Shown one piece after another: positions 35,124 to 44,543 of a stretch of DNA of 64,000 nt. The notes under the pieces were generated by a model. That model was not told the DNA's origin, made no database searches, and saw only the letters and a list, made by a program, of their open reading frames with translations. The first letter of the stretch is position 1. The number at the start of each line of letters is the position of its first letter. The DNA is from Paenibacillus mangrovi (GTDB lineage Bacteria > Bacillota > Bacilli > Paenibacillales > Paenibacillaceae), in contig NZ_JALIRP010000002.1 of assembly GCF_022898935.1 (NCBI RefSeq), positions 1 through 64,000 of the forward strand. Reading direction: 5' to 3'. The translations under genes were made by a program, and so were the position numbers.

Positions 35124-35197
35124 GATAATGTTAATCCTTTCATTCCAGTCTCTTTACCAGCATAACAGAAGATTTCACATTTGAAAATTAAGTGACA

Positions 35198-35243
35198 ACA
35201 AAAAAGCGATGCCCAAGGCGCATTTTTGCGCTTGATGCATCGT
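35198..35243 (-). terminator. Terminator of the panBCD-TPR region
   Basis: On the minus strand CGATGC pairs with GCATCG and an inner GCGC pairs with GCGC, followed by T6. It lies 15 bases after the TPR gene stop. Confidence 0.7.
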
Positions 35244-35257
35244 CCTTTTGCATTCAT

Positions 35258-35887
35258 CTACATCAATGAAATCAGCTGGCTGCCAAATTGAAGCTGACCG
35301 CGGTTTTGCTGGCAAACCTTCAGGTTAATCAAAGGATCAGGAAGTGTTGGATCACATTGGAGAGCCAATGTGAAATAATCCTGAGCCTTGACTGCATTCC
35401 CATGCTTAACTGCAATACATCCTAAAGCATTGTAAACCATCGCCTTCAGCTTCTGGCTCTTGGCCAGAGGAAGAATCCACAGGAAATGCTTATGCGCCTC
35501 CTGAGTCTCCTCTAGATACAAATGCGTCATGGCTAGATACATCCGTGCCAGAAGACTGTCTGGATATTGCCTTATAACCTGGGAAAACTGCTGCGCGGCT
35601 TGCCTATACATCAGCAGCCGGAAATATCCCTGCCCGCGCACAAAATCACTTAATTCCATTTCAGGCGTCTGCTCGGAAAACAAGGTGGACTGCGCCTCGG
35701 TATGCTGGCGGAATTCGCCCATCTTCTCTTCAAAGGACAACCATTCATCAATAATTCCGTCACTCATGGTTTTGAGCATATTCCACTTTTGAAGCAGCTG
35801 TTGTTTTTGGGTCTCCTGCGCCGTCGGATAATGTTTCATGATTTCATCTAACATGTGGTTCATTTCCGCGAATACATGCTGGAACAT
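35258..35887 (-). CDS. Tetratricopeptide-repeat protein
   Basis: 209 residues, mostly helical. TPR-like units are visible around RGQGYFRLLMYRQAAQQFSQ, LARMYLAMTHLYLEETQEAH, VYNALGCIAVKHGNAVKAQD and DPTLPDPLINLKVCQQN. The N-terminal 90 residues form other helices. No signal peptide, so probably a cytoplasmic scaffold. GGGTGGG precedes ATG 35887. It lies about 130 bases beyond panD on the same strand. Function unknown. Confidence 0.75.
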   Translation of the reverse strand: MFQHVFAEMNHMLDEIMKHYPTAQETQKQQLLQKWNMLKTMSDGIIDEWLSFEEKMGEFRQHTEAQSTLFSEQTPEMELSDFVRGQGYFRLLMYRQAAQQFSQVIRQYPDSLLARMYLAMTHLYLEETQEAHKHFLWILPLAKSQKLKAMVYNALGCIAVKHGNAVKAQDYFTLALQCDPTLPDPLINLKVCQQNRGQLQFGSQLISLM

Positions 35888-36014
35888 GGCTGCATCCCAC
35901 CCTTAAACAAAAATGAAATCAGTGCGGTCACCTGCATTCATTTTTTGTTGATACGGCCGTTTTCATTCCCCGAATAGCCTGCCATTCCTTGTCTTAGCCT
36001 GATCGCATCATCCA

Positions 36015-36398
36015 TTAAATAATGGTCGCGTGCACTTCTTTGTCCATCGTTGTGAGCGGTTGATTGGACTCATTGACGAACACAACGGTAGGCTTATGAT
36101 TTTTAATCTCCTCATTAGACATCACAGCATATGAAATAATAATGACGGTATCTCCTGGCTGCACCATGCGAGCCGCAGCTCCGTTCAGGCAGATGACGCC
36201 GCTGCCGCGGGGTCCTGGAATAACATAAGTTTCAAGGCGGGCTCCGTTGTTATTATCCACAATTTGCACTTTTTCATTCTCGAGCAGGTCAGCGGCTTCC
36301 ATCAAATCTTCATCGATGGTAATGCTGCCTACATAATTCAGATTCGCCTCAGTTACAGTGGCGCGGTGTATTTTTGATTTCATCATTGTTCTAAACAT
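36015..36398 (-). CDS. panD: Aspartate 1-decarboxylase
   Basis: 127-residue pyruvoyl enzyme making beta-alanine from aspartate for pantothenate. With ATG 36398 (AAGGGAGAA upstream) the self-cleavage site falls exactly at Gly24-Ser25 (NYVGS), as in known PanD proteins. The [19 protein letters not shown] segment with Tyr and Asn near the active site is present. The 36431 start would add 11 residues inside panC and is rejected. Last gene of panBCD. Confidence 0.95.
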   Translation of the reverse strand: MFRTMMKSKIHRATVTEANLNYVGSITIDEDLMEAADLLENEKVQIVDNNNGARLETYVIPGPRGSGVICLNGAAARMVQPGDTVIIISYAVMSNEEIKNHKPTVVFVNESNQPLTTMDKEVHATII

Positions 36399-36403
36399 GG
36401 GTT

Positions 36404-37285
36404 TTATTCTCCCTTCAGCTGAATCAGACAATTATCAATCAAACGGGTTTTGCCAAATTTGACGGCTAGCGCCATCAATACAGATTCATCTTGCTCCATG
36501 ATGCGCGCTTCATTTTCCAAAGACGTAAGCTCTGGAAAAGAAACAACTTCAACGTAATCGATGACAGCCACCTTTGACTCGCTGATCGTACTCACCAAGA
36601 GATCTCTCGCTTGGCCTGCCGTCCGGATTCTTCCTTGCTCCAATGCATCCTTCGTTTCCCGGAGCGAACGTGACAGAACGAGGGCTTGTGAACGTTCTTC
36701 CTGGCTCAGATACACGTTGCGAGAGCTAAGAGCAAGACCGTCTTCCTCACGGATGATCGGACAAGGAATAATTTGAACATTAATATTCAAGTCAAAAACC
36801 ATCTGCTGGATCACAGCCACCTGCTGCGCATCCTTCATGCCGAAGAAAGCGTAGTCCGGCTGAACGATATTAAACAGCTTGCTGACGACGGTCGTTACAC
36901 CGTCAAAATGGCCTGGACGTGAAGCACCGCAAAGTCCGGACGTCACATCACTTACAGCAATTTTAGTCTTGGTCGGTTTAGGGTACATCACAGGCACCGA
37001 AGGAAGGAATACCAGATCGGCCCCCGCTCCTTCAGCTGCAGCCAGATCTCTTTGTTCATCCCGCGGATAGGTTTCGAAATCTTCTCCTGGTCCAAACTGG
37101 ATCGGATTGACGAAAATGCTGACCACAACGATATCTGATTTTTCTTTGGCCGCACGAATCAAGCTGGCATGGCCTTGATGGAGATATCCCATCGTAGGAA
37201 CCAGTCCGACTGTTTTTTTATCTGAAGAGGATTTTAATTCCTGTATATGTTCTCTAAGCTCTGCAATGGTTCTTACAGCTTTCAT
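36404..37285 (-). CDS. panC: Pantothenate synthetase
   Basis: 293-residue ATP-dependent ligase joining pantoate and beta-alanine. Motifs include [16 protein letters not shown] (HxGH nucleotidyl loop), [15 protein letters not shown], and [12 protein letters not shown]; the KSKS-like ATP motif appears as [10 protein letters not shown]. The start overlaps the panB stop by four bases. Middle gene of panBCD. Confidence 0.95.
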   Translation of the reverse strand: MKAVRTIAELREHIQELKSSSDKKTVGLVPTMGYLHQGHASLIRAAKEKSDIVVVSIFVNPIQFGPGEDFETYPRDEQRDLAAAEGAGADLVFLPSVPVMYPKPTKTKIAVSDVTSGLCGASRPGHFDGVTTVVSKLFNIVQPDYAFFGMKDAQQVAVIQQMVFDLNINVQIIPCPIIREEDGLALSSRNVYLSQEERSQALVLSRSLRETKDALEQGRIRTAGQARDLLVSTISESKVAVIDYVEVVSFPELTSLENEARIMEQDESVLMALAVKFGKTRLIDNCLIQLKGE

Positions 37286-38154
37286 GCGTTATTCACCTTT
37301 TCCCGGCCTCTGCCATATAAGTTATCAACAACCTGATCTTCCGCACTAAACACATGGCTTTCATCTGGAAAAGAACGTTCTTTGACTTCTTTCACATATT
37401 GAGCAAGCCCTTCGCGGATTAAGGTTCCGGCATCACCAAATGTTTTTACAAATTTCTTGCTGCGGTAAGGAGAAGCATATTGAAAAATATCATGGAATAC
37501 GAGTACTTGACCGTCAACTCCGCGGCCTGCACCGATTCCAATGGTTGGGATCGAGAGCTGGGATGAAATATACTGGGCTACCTGTTCGGTTACGAGCTCC
37601 AACACGACGCCGAATGCACCAGCCTTCTCCAAGGCTTTAGCATCTTCCAGCAGTCGCTGCGCATCCTTCTCGTCCTTCCCTTGGATGCGGTAGCCGCCGA
37701 TCTGATTCACCGACTGTGGTGTCAGCCCAATGTGGCCTAGGACAGGCACACCGGCCTGAACAATAGTTTCCACGGTTGCAGAGATTTCCTTTCCACCCTC
37801 CATTTTGACGGCCTGGGCATTGCCTTCCTGCATCAACTTGCGTACATTGCTCAGTGTTTCATCGATGCTCCCGTGATATGTCATGAACGGCATGTCCGCG
37901 ACAACAAAAGTGTTCCCTGCCCCGCGAACAACGGAGCGTGTATGATATACCATATCCTCGATCGTCACCGGCAAAGTTGAGTCGTATCCAAGCACGACAT
38001 TTCCAAGTGAATCACCAACCAGGATCATATCCACGCCTGCTTCTTCAGCAAGACGCGCAGTTGGGAAATCATAAGCAGTCACCATGCTGAGCGCGATGCC
38101 TTCCTGTTTCATTTTTTTCATTTTTACGATATTAAGCGGATGTTTCACTGCCAT
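37282..38154 (-). CDS. panB: 3-methyl-2-oxobutanoate hydroxymethyltransferase
   Basis: 290-residue enzyme transferring a hydroxymethyl group from methylene-tetrahydrofolate to ketoisovalerate, the first step to pantoate. VTAYDFPTARLAEEAGVDMILVGDS binds substrate and magnesium (LVGDS), and IGIGAGRGVDGQVLVFHD is typical of the C-terminal part. ATG 38154 has GGAAGGGG upstream and is preferred over 38172. The leader upstream contains a terminator and a conserved-looking hairpin (38190-38392), so the operon is likely controlled before translation. Confidence 0.95.
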   Translation of the reverse strand: MAVKHPLNIVKMKKMKQEGIALSMVTAYDFPTARLAEEAGVDMILVGDSLGNVVLGYDSTLPVTIEDMVYHTRSVVRGAGNTFVVADMPFMTYHGSIDETLSNVRKLMQEGNAQAVKMEGGKEISATVETIVQAGVPVLGHIGLTPQSVNQIGGYRIQGKDEKDAQRLLEDAKALEKAGAFGVVLELVTEQVAQYISSQLSIPTIGIGAGRGVDGQVLVFHDIFQYASPYRSKKFVKTFGDAGTLIREGLAQYVKEVKERSFPDESHVFSAEDQVVDNLYGRGREKVNNA

Positions 38155-38189
38155 TTTTGCAGCCCCTTCCATTTCGGAGTATTTTGTAA

Positions 38190-38230
38190 GAAAAAAACAA
38201 AAAAACCTTTTAGTTTGTCACTAAAAAGTT
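38190..38230 (-). terminator. Intrinsic terminator in the panB leader (probable attenuator)
   Basis: On the minus strand AACTTTTTAGT pairs with ACTAAAAGGTT (one wobble) and is followed by T7, then G and T7. It ends only about 30 bases before the panB ribosome binding site, too close for a separate promoter to fit easily. Either it ends birA transcription and panB has a very compact promoter, or it is an attenuator of the pan operon. A shorter alternative stem, GAAGGG/CCCTTTC, overlaps its upstream side. Confidence 0.65.
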
Positions 38231-38353
38231 CCGAAAGGGCAAAAAAGAGTCACTTGCGATCGTCCCTTCTGTCTCGGTCCCTTCGGCTCAGAGCAGAATC
38301 CAACGTATGCGGCATTTACGGTTATGAATGCTACATGAATTGTACTTGCACAG

Positions 38354-38392
38354 GCAGAGTGCAGTTCGGTCTAATGCCGATACCGCCTCTAC
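38354..38392 (-). promoter_or_regulatory. pan-motif-like leader hairpin with two bulged adenosines
   Basis: Read on the minus strand: AGAG-GCGGT, bulged A, TCGG, loop CATTAGA, CCGA-ACTGC, bulged A, CTCT. All 13 stem positions pair (one G-T), with one unpaired A in each arm. I recall the pan RNA motif, found upstream of panB/panD genes in Firmicutes and other phyla, as a single hairpin with two conserved bulged adenosines. Here it lies about 200 bases upstream of panB with a terminator between. The Rfam match could not be run. Confidence 0.6.
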
Positions 38393-38422
38393 ATGTCAGT
38401 ATAACAAATCCTGTGCATGATT

Positions 38423-39400
38423 TCATCGTCTAAGTTCGACATCTCCGGAAAAAATAGGCACGAGTTGTCCATCGCCTATGTCCATCAGCAAAGCGCCTGT
38501 CTGATCCAGCTTCGCCGCTGTTCCTTCGACAAGGCCGCGGGCCGTATTCACGGTCACGGGCTTGCCGAGCGTAACGGACAGAGCTTCCCACAGGGATGCG
38601 ATCGGTCCGAAGCCTTCCTGTTGATACAATCCATACAGGTTCTCGAATTCCTCGAGAACAGACGCTATAAGCGTAGCCCTTTCAACCTGCTCTCCAGATT
38701 CGATTTTAAGCGAAGTAGCCACTCCGGCAAGCTCTTCCGGATAGTCCTCAGGATCCAGGTTCACACTGATCCCGATTCCGGCGATGCAGTAGCGGACATA
38801 CTCGTCTTCGGCCGCCGACTCCAATAATATGCCACAGATTTTACGTCCGTTAACAAGCAGATCATTTGGCCATTTCAGGCCTGCCTCAACACTAGAGACC
38901 TTGCGAACCGCCCGGCATACTGCTACTCCTGTCAATAGTGTCAGCTGCGGCATATAATGCATGGGCTGTTCGGGTCTGAGCACAAGGCTCATCCAGATCC
39001 CTTTACCTTTAGGCGAATACCATTTGCGTCCCATTCTTCCTTTGCCGCCGGTCTGTTCCTCTGCGATGACGAGAGTCCCTTCCGGTGCACCTTCTTCAGC
39101 CAGCATTCTGGCTTCCTCCTGCGTGGACACAGTAGATTCAATCATCTTCACCTTGCGGCCGATGGCGGATGTCTTCAATGCTTTAAGCAAAGATAATGCT
39201 TCCAAACGTTCAGGCTTGCGCAAAATCCGGTAGCCTCTATTCGGAACAGCCTCGAACTCGTACCCGGCTTCCCGCAGCTTATTGATCTGTTTCCAAACTG
39301 CTGCCCGGCTGATCGACAGCCTGCGGCTGATCTCTTCACCCGATACGAACTCCTGGGAGCTCGCTAGCAGCACATCCAAAAGTGTTTCCTTTTCACTCAT
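38423..39400 (-). CDS. birA: Bifunctional biotin ligase/repressor BirA
   Basis: 325-residue protein. An N-terminal winged helix (about 1-65: LLASSQEFVSGEEISRRLSI...SRAAVWKQINKL) represses biotin genes. The central ligase domain has EEQTGGKGRMGRKWYSP (GRGRxGRxW-type biotinyl-AMP loop) and LKWPNDLLVNGRKICGIL, with a C-terminal SH3-like end. It activates biotin and attaches it to carboxylases. The start overlaps the cca stop by eight bases. Confidence 0.95.
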   Translation of the reverse strand: MSEKETLLDVLLASSQEFVSGEEISRRLSISRAAVWKQINKLREAGYEFEAVPNRGYRILRKPERLEALSLLKALKTSAIGRKVKMIESTVSTQEEARMLAEEGAPEGTLVIAEEQTGGKGRMGRKWYSPKGKGIWMSLVLRPEQPMHYMPQLTLLTGVAVCRAVRKVSSVEAGLKWPNDLLVNGRKICGILLESAAEDEYVRYCIAGIGISVNLDPEDYPEELAGVATSLKIESGEQVERATLIASVLEEFENLYGLYQQEGFGPIASLWEALSVTLGKPVTVNTARGLVEGTAAKLDQTGALLMDIGDGQLVPIFSGDVELRR

Positions 39401-40655
39401 TTGAGCTTATCACCCGTTTCACTTCATCAATTAATGTCTCATTATCATTCGGCAGAGTTTGGGATGCCACCTTTACAAGCAGCTTGTTCATGATTTCTCC
39501 GATCCAAGGTCCGCCCTTGCGGCCTGTCAGCTTAAGCAAATCCTTTCCTGAAACAGAAAGCTCCGATAAACGGTAAATGCGCATCTCTTCGGTCCATGTA
39601 TACCCATTGCTTAACAGTTCAACAGGGCAGACACCCGATTGTTTCGAGGAAATATAACCAGCCATGCTAAGCCACCGTTCAGCGGCCTCCCTGCCGTACT
39701 TCAGGACGATCGAAATCCATTGTTCCTTGTAAGGGGAATGTATATTTAAGGCTGCGACCTCTTCACCTACGCTTAAGATATCCGCGATTTGCTCCCGTAT
39801 AATATTGGCGAAAGTCCATTGGCGCAGCACTCGGTGTGCCTCTTCGGCGCTCAGTCCGCAAGCGTATAGAAGCAGTGCCCAACGGATGACCACCTGTTCC
39901 ATAGGAATTTCATCCACAATCGGAATCAAATCGGTGTCCGGTTTATATATAAAAGGAATTTTCGCATTTGCCGGCAGACCACTCCGGTGAAGCAAACGCA
40001 GTCCTCTGGAAGGTCTTCGGCCTTCCATCAGCTTCTCGAGCTCCACCCGAAACCGCTCCATGGCCACAAAGCTTATGTTATCCCGCTCTTCCAGCAGCCC
40101 TTTCCAGGTGCGATAGGCTATACGGAATCCGAACACCGAGGCAAACCGGATACAGCGGACCATCCGCAGCGCATCCTCTTGAAACCGGCTTCTGGCATTA
40201 CCTACGCAGCGGACGATGCCTTTCTCCAAATCTTCCATTCCATGATACGGATCAACAATCATTCCATCTACCGCCTTGGCAATGGCATTGATCGTAAAAT
40301 CCCTCCGCCTCAGATCCTCTTTCAAATCACGTACAAATTCAACTTCTGCAGGTCTTCTGTGATTTTCATAGGCACCTTCCACACGGTATGTAGTTACTTC
40401 ATATGCATATGATCTGCAAAGCACCGTAACGGTCCCATGCTGAATCCCCGTCGGAACCGTTCTTTCAAACACGGATACGACTTCTTCCGGCAGTGCGGAA
40501 GTGGTGATATCCATGTCATGTACCGGTCTACCCATGAGTTCATCGCGCACACATCCGCCCACCCAGTAGGCTTCAAATCCATGCTCAAGCAGCTTGATGA
40601 TCACTTCTTCGCTATGCAGCGCCATTGCAGTGTCCGCTTGTTTCCAACGTACCAA
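39393..40655 (-). CDS. cca: CCA tRNA nucleotidyltransferase
   Basis: 420-residue class II enzyme adding or repairing the 3' CCA of tRNAs. The nucleotidyltransferase signature is GGCVRDELMGRPVHDMDITT, with the metal aspartates in DMD. The neck motif DLRRRDFTINAIA and the RRDFTINA pattern follow, and EDALRMVRCIRFASVFGF marks the RNA-binding head. The start is TTG 40655 seven bases after GGGAGGTGAT. It is coupled to birA. Confidence 0.95.
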   Translation of the reverse strand: MVRWKQADTAMALHSEEVIIKLLEHGFEAYWVGGCVRDELMGRPVHDMDITTSALPEEVVSVFERTVPTGIQHGTVTVLCRSYAYEVTTYRVEGAYENHRRPAEVEFVRDLKEDLRRRDFTINAIAKAVDGMIVDPYHGMEDLEKGIVRCVGNARSRFQEDALRMVRCIRFASVFGFRIAYRTWKGLLEERDNISFVAMERFRVELEKLMEGRRPSRGLRLLHRSGLPANAKIPFIYKPDTDLIPIVDEIPMEQVVIRWALLLYACGLSAEEAHRVLRQWTFANIIREQIADILSVGEEVAALNIHSPYKEQWISIVLKYGREAAERWLSMAGYISSKQSGVCPVELLSNGYTWTEEMRIYRLSELSVSGKDLLKLTGRKGGPWIGEIMNKLLVKVASQTLPNDNETLIDEVKRVISSNE

Positions 40656-40694
40656 ATGATATCACCTCCCGCCTATAGCATTTCCCGCTTGGCA

Positions 40695-41858
40695 TCAGCC
40701 GCAAACCGGATTAAGCTTTGGAACCTCTTGTCCCAATACGCGGTAATAAATTTGTTCGTACTGCTGTGTAATCAGCCCGTCTGCAAAATCACGGCATGCT
40801 CTCTTCAGACATGCTTCCCTGAAATTCGCAGCGAGTGCATCGTTGGACAGCAGCTGTTTCGTGTAATCTGCCATGCGCTTTGTATCTCCGATGGGAGCCA
40901 AAAATCCGGTTTCCCCGTGAACCACAAGCTCCGGAATGCCTCCCGCAAGTGATCCGACCGTTGGTACGCCGCAGGCCATGGCCTCAAGCGCAACCAGTCC
41001 AAAGCTCTCCTTCTCCGATGGAAGCAGCAGCACGTCCGCTAAGGAAATGACCTGTGCAATTTCATCCTGCTTTCCAAGGAAAAAGACTTTATCCTGAAGC
41101 CCGAGTTCCATGATTTTACATTGCACCTTTGGCAGATCTGGCCCCTCTCCGACAAACAGCAATTTGGAAGGTACCTTCTCGTTCACTTTTGCAAAAATCT
41201 CAACAACATCTACTACCCTCTTCACGGGACGGAAATTGGAAATATGCATCAGTATTTTTTCATTAGGTTCGGCAAAATCGCTGCGGAGTGAGGTTGTATC
41301 ACGCGGATAATAGATTCTTTTATCTACGAAGTTATAGGTCAAATCAATATCTCTGCTGATCTCCAGCACGTCGCGGGTTTCCTGGATCAAATCCTGAGAT
41401 ACGGCAGTCACCGCATCGCTCTCATTAATTGCCAGCCGGATCAAATCCTTCAAGGATTCGTCCTGCCCAAGCACCGTAATATCCGTACCATGGAGAGTCG
41501 TAACCACTTTTAAGTTATCCCCCACCATTTGTTTGGCAAGAAAAGCACATACCGCATGCGGAACCGCATAATGGACATGGAGAATATCGAGTTGCTGCAT
41601 TTTTGCGACCTGAGCCATCTTCGTAGCAAGTGACATATCATAAGGGGGATAGCGGAACACATAATAGTCGCTGACTTCCACCTCATGATAAAAAATATTT
41701 TTATGAAACGTTCCGCCCAGGCGAAACGGTATGCTGTGTGCAATGAAATGAACCTGATGTCCTTTTTCAGCCAGCAGCTTTCCAAGCTCGGTTGCCACAA
41801 CACCTGACCCGCCCAAAGACGGATAGCATGTGATGCCGATTTTTAATGGTTGGCTCAA
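40695..41858 (-). CDS. bshA: N-acetyl-alpha-D-glucosaminyl L-malate synthase
   Basis: 387-residue GT4 retaining glycosyltransferase, the first enzyme of bacillithiol synthesis, joining UDP-GlcNAc to L-malate. The glycine-rich opening is YPSLGGSGVVATELG. HVHYAVPHA and TLHGTDITVLGQD are characteristic, and the EX7E motif appears as EKESFGLVALEAMACGVP. The TTG start at 41858 has AAGGAGGAGGG. It is followed by cca after about 40 bases. bshB1 upstream supports the assignment. Confidence 0.95.
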   Translation of the reverse strand: MSQPLKIGITCYPSLGGSGVVATELGKLLAEKGHQVHFIAHSIPFRLGGTFHKNIFYHEVEVSDYYVFRYPPYDMSLATKMAQVAKMQQLDILHVHYAVPHAVCAFLAKQMVGDNLKVVTTLHGTDITVLGQDESLKDLIRLAINESDAVTAVSQDLIQETRDVLEISRDIDLTYNFVDKRIYYPRDTTSLRSDFAEPNEKILMHISNFRPVKRVVDVVEIFAKVNEKVPSKLLFVGEGPDLPKVQCKIMELGLQDKVFFLGKQDEIAQVISLADVLLLPSEKESFGLVALEAMACGVPTVGSLAGGIPELVVHGETGFLAPIGDTKRMADYTKQLLSNDALAANFREACLKRACRDFADGLITQQYEQIYYRVLGQEVPKLNPVCG

Positions 41859-41969
41859 GCGTAACCCTCCTCCTTACTGATTATCACTATATGTTTATCA
41901 TATTGTTCCCAAAAGCGTTAAATAGCCAGAACTGATCTCTACTAAGTAATAAAGATCAGCCCTGACTTT

Positions 41970-42683
41970 TTAATGGGAATCCTTCATAAATTTATCCACA
42001 AGATAAGGCGAACGAGTGGCAAAGCCTTCCGCGTAAGGAACCAGCCTACGCTGTCCGGTAAGCTTGTCTCTAGAACGCACACGTTCAATATACCCTTGAT
42101 TCAGCGGTGTCGAAACGGCATCCTCGCCATTCATCGCGCTCTCAAACTGTGAACGGTAGCAAAGAAGCGCCTGTTCCTTCTTCCCCTGCTGCGCGGTAAT
42201 GTCCACCATCAAATCAGCCCTGCCCATATCATTAATGAAGTAAAAATACAGCTGATTCACAAGCACCGCAGGCTTGTCCGGCATATAACGGCGAAGCTTG
42301 GCATTAAAGACAGCTTCCTCAACCAGCTTGCTGCATGCGACATGATCCGGATGCCTGTCCTCCCAGTAAGGAGCAAACACGATTTGCGGAGAAACTTTAC
42401 GAATTTCGGCCGTGATGGCTTCCACATGCTCTGGCGTCATATACAGACCACGATCCGGGAGTCCAAGGTTGCTTCGCATGGTTAGTCCAAGAACGTCTGC
42501 GGCTGCTTCCGCCTCCTGCCGGCGACGGTCAACCGTACCATTAGAAGACATCTCGGCAAAGGTTAAATCGCAAATACCTACACGGTATCCGGCTTCCACA
42601 TGTTTGATGATCGTACCGCCCATTCCGATTTCGGCATCATCTGCATGTGCTCCGAATACTAGAATATCTAGAGATTCACTCAT
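41970..42683 (-). CDS. bshB1: Bacillithiol biosynthesis deacetylase BshB1
   Basis: 237-residue zinc deacetylase of the LmbE/PIG-L family acting on GlcNAc-malate. The zinc site is [14 protein letters not shown] (HxxDD) with a later [11 protein letters not shown]. It is coupled to mgsA by an ATGA overlap and lies about 110 bases upstream of bshA. The length and neighbours match BshB1 rather than BshB2 or BshC-type genes. Confidence 0.95.
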   Translation of the reverse strand: MSESLDILVFGAHADDAEIGMGGTIIKHVEAGYRVGICDLTFAEMSSNGTVDRRRQEAEAAADVLGLTMRSNLGLPDRGLYMTPEHVEAITAEIRKVSPQIVFAPYWEDRHPDHVACSKLVEEAVFNAKLRRYMPDKPAVLVNQLYFYFINDMGRADLMVDITAQQGKKEQALLCYRSQFESAMNGEDAVSTPLNQGYIERVRSRDKLTGQRRLVPYAEGFATRSPYLVDKFMKDSH

Positions 42684-43099
42684 TCTTCAGCACCAGGCTT
42701 GTATTTATGTACCAGCTCACGCCATGCGAAATCGCCGCGGTCCAGTGCTTTCACTAAAATTTCGGCCGTTGCAATATTGGTTCCAAGCGGAATCCCTTGC
42801 ACGTCACAAAGTCTCAGAAGCGCATTAATGTCCGGCTCATGCGGCTGGGCCATCAGTGGGTCGCGCAGGAATATGATCAGATCCATCTCGTTTTGGGCGA
42901 CAAGTGCTCCGATCTGCTGGTCGCCGCCTAGCGGCCCTGACATAAAACGATGGATTTTCAAATCTGTATTTTCCATGATCCGTTTACCTGTCGTTCCGGT
43001 AGAGTACAGCTCATGTCCTTCAAACACTTTTTCATATGCCGTTACAAAATTGACCATTTCGTCTTTTTTGCGGTCATGTGCGATAAATGCGATTTTCAT
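42680..43099 (-). CDS. mgsA: Methylglyoxal synthase
   Basis: 139-residue enzyme converting dihydroxyacetone phosphate to methylglyoxal and phosphate. [16 protein letters not shown] (active-site His and Lys), [13 protein letters not shown] and [22 protein letters not shown] with the catalytic Asp are all present. AAAGGAGTGG precedes ATG 43099. Bacillithiol made by its neighbours can take part in methylglyoxal detoxification, which makes the grouping functionally sensible. Confidence 0.95.
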   Translation of the reverse strand: MKIAFIAHDRKKDEMVNFVTAYEKVFEGHELYSTGTTGKRIMENTDLKIHRFMSGPLGGDQQIGALVAQNEMDLIIFLRDPLMAQPHEPDINALLRLCDVQGIPLGTNIATAEILVKALDRGDFAWRELVHKYKPGAEE

Positions 43100-43121
43100 T
43101 TACGTTCCACTCCTTTAGAAG

Positions 43122-43925
43122 CTACTCTATAAAATGATCAAATCCATAAATCATGCCGGAATAGGTCATCACTTTTTCAATTGCCATTTTAACGCCTGGC
43201 ATATACCCTGCCCGCTCGTACGAATCATGGCGGATTTTCAAGGTCTGACCGAATCCTCCGAAAATAACCTCCTGCTGCGCAAACACGCCGGGAAGCCGGA
43301 CGCTATGAATGCGGAAGCCATTATAATAACCGCCGCGAGCACCCTCGATGGTCTCTTCTTCCTCGGGATTGCCCTGACGAATTTCTTCGCGGTTCTGTGC
43401 GATCAACTCGGCTGTTTTGATAGCCGTTCCGGATGGAGCATCCAGCTTCTGGTCGCCATGAAACTCCATGATCTCCAGATGCGGGAAGTATTTAGCGGCC
43501 TGAGCCGCGAATTTCATCATAAGAATGGCGCCGATGGAAAAGTTTGGTGCAATCAAGCCGCCAAGCTCCTTGCTTTGGCACTGCTTGTCCAACTCTTCGA
43601 TTTGTTCTGGAGTGAACCCGGTTGTACCTACAACCGGCCGAACGCCATGAGAAATCGCAAGCGCCGTGTTGGGATAAGCAAATTGAGGCGTCGTAAAATC
43701 AACCAGTACATCCGGTTTGGTTTCCACCAGGGCCATCTCCAGATCGCTTGTCAGCTTGACTCCACAAGCAGGCAAGCCCACAAGCGTTCCCGCATCCGTC
43801 CCCTCCTGCGAGCGATTTACGGCAGCCACTAGCTCCAGATCCGCATCCTCCAATACCAGCTTCACGACTTCTCTTCCCATTCTTCCAGCCGCACCGGCAA
43901 CTGCAACTTTAATCTGATTTGACAT
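43122..43925 (-). CDS. dapB: 4-hydroxy-tetrahydrodipicolinate reductase
   Basis: 267-residue NAD(P)H enzyme of lysine and diaminopimelate synthesis. The Rossmann loop is VAVAGAAGRMGREVVKLV. The substrate region is LEIMEFHGDQKLDAPSGTAIKTAELI; the usual HHxxKxDAPSGTA reads FHGDQKLDAPSGTA, so one His of the pair is Phe/His shifted, as is common in Bacilli. It lies 22 bases before mgsA in the same operon. Confidence 0.95.
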   Translation of the reverse strand: MSNQIKVAVAGAAGRMGREVVKLVLEDADLELVAAVNRSQEGTDAGTLVGLPACGVKLTSDLEMALVETKPDVLVDFTTPQFAYPNTALAISHGVRPVVGTTGFTPEQIEELDKQCQSKELGGLIAPNFSIGAILMMKFAAQAAKYFPHLEIMEFHGDQKLDAPSGTAIKTAELIAQNREEIRQGNPEEEETIEGARGGYYNGFRIHSVRLPGVFAQQEVIFGGFGQTLKIRHDSYERAGYMPGVKMAIEKVMTYSGMIYGFDHFIE

Positions 43926-43959
43926 CAGCTTCTCCCCGCTTTCCTAAAGCTTGAATTCA

Positions 43960-44487
43960 TCAATCATGCAAATATGTGCTGAGCCTGTGTTTAAGCTGAT
44001 CAAGCATATCATGCAGTCCATGATCCTGCGGCTGAAGCGCAATAGCCTCCTTTAATGAAGATATAGCGAGCGCATGTTCATTCAGCTGGCTGTACGTCAA
44101 TGCAAGCCAAATGTACGCCTCTCCGTACAATGGATCGAGCCGCACAGCTTCCTTCAGCATAGATACCGCCTGGTATAACTCGCTTGCAGGCACTGCATTT
44201 CCGGAATCAATGATTTTTTTTACATCCTGCACCAGCTTCATAGACTGCAAATGCTGCAGATTAAGCAAATATTCCGATTTATCAGGGGCGAGCGCGCAGG
44301 CTTTATGGGCATGCTCAAGCGCCTTTTCAAGCCTGTTGCTTCTTGCATAGGTCACAGAGCAGCGGTAGTGAATTTCTGCGGATTCCGGATCTTCCAAGAC
44401 AGCTGCTTCAAACCATTGCAACGCTCCTTCAAAATCATTTTGCAATATGCAGTAATAAGCATTCCGGACAAATTGTTCGGATTTCAT
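43960..44487 (-). CDS. Tetratricopeptide-repeat protein
   Basis: 175 residues. TPR units are visible: VRNAYYCILQNDFEGALQWF, AEIHYRCSVTYARSNRLEKA, AYIWLALTYSQLNEHALAIS. ATG 44487 follows AGAGGGGGGAG; the longer ORF to 44568 overlaps the mazG-like gene and has no site. It lies between the mazG-like gene and dapB in one operon. In Bacillus this spot has no TPR gene as far as I recall. Function unknown. Confidence 0.75.
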   Translation of the reverse strand: MKSEQFVRNAYYCILQNDFEGALQWFEAAVLEDPESAEIHYRCSVTYARSNRLEKALEHAHKACALAPDKSEYLLNLQHLQSMKLVQDVKKIIDSGNAVPASELYQAVSMLKEAVRLDPLYGEAYIWLALTYSQLNEHALAISSLKEAIALQPQDHGLHDMLDQLKHRLSTYLHD

Positions 44488-44543
44488 TCTGCTGTACTCC
44501 CCCCTCTTATTACGGGCTATTGTACAGCATATGTATGACGGGC

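Noticed and set aside
38231..38422. T-box riboswitch upstream of panB
   Set aside because: No AGGGTGGNACCGCG-like T-box sequence or specifier loop; the structure fits a bulged-A hairpin better.
43134..43832. 232-residue plus-strand ORF opposite dapB
   Set aside because: Antisense shadow; dapB motifs are complete on the minus strand.
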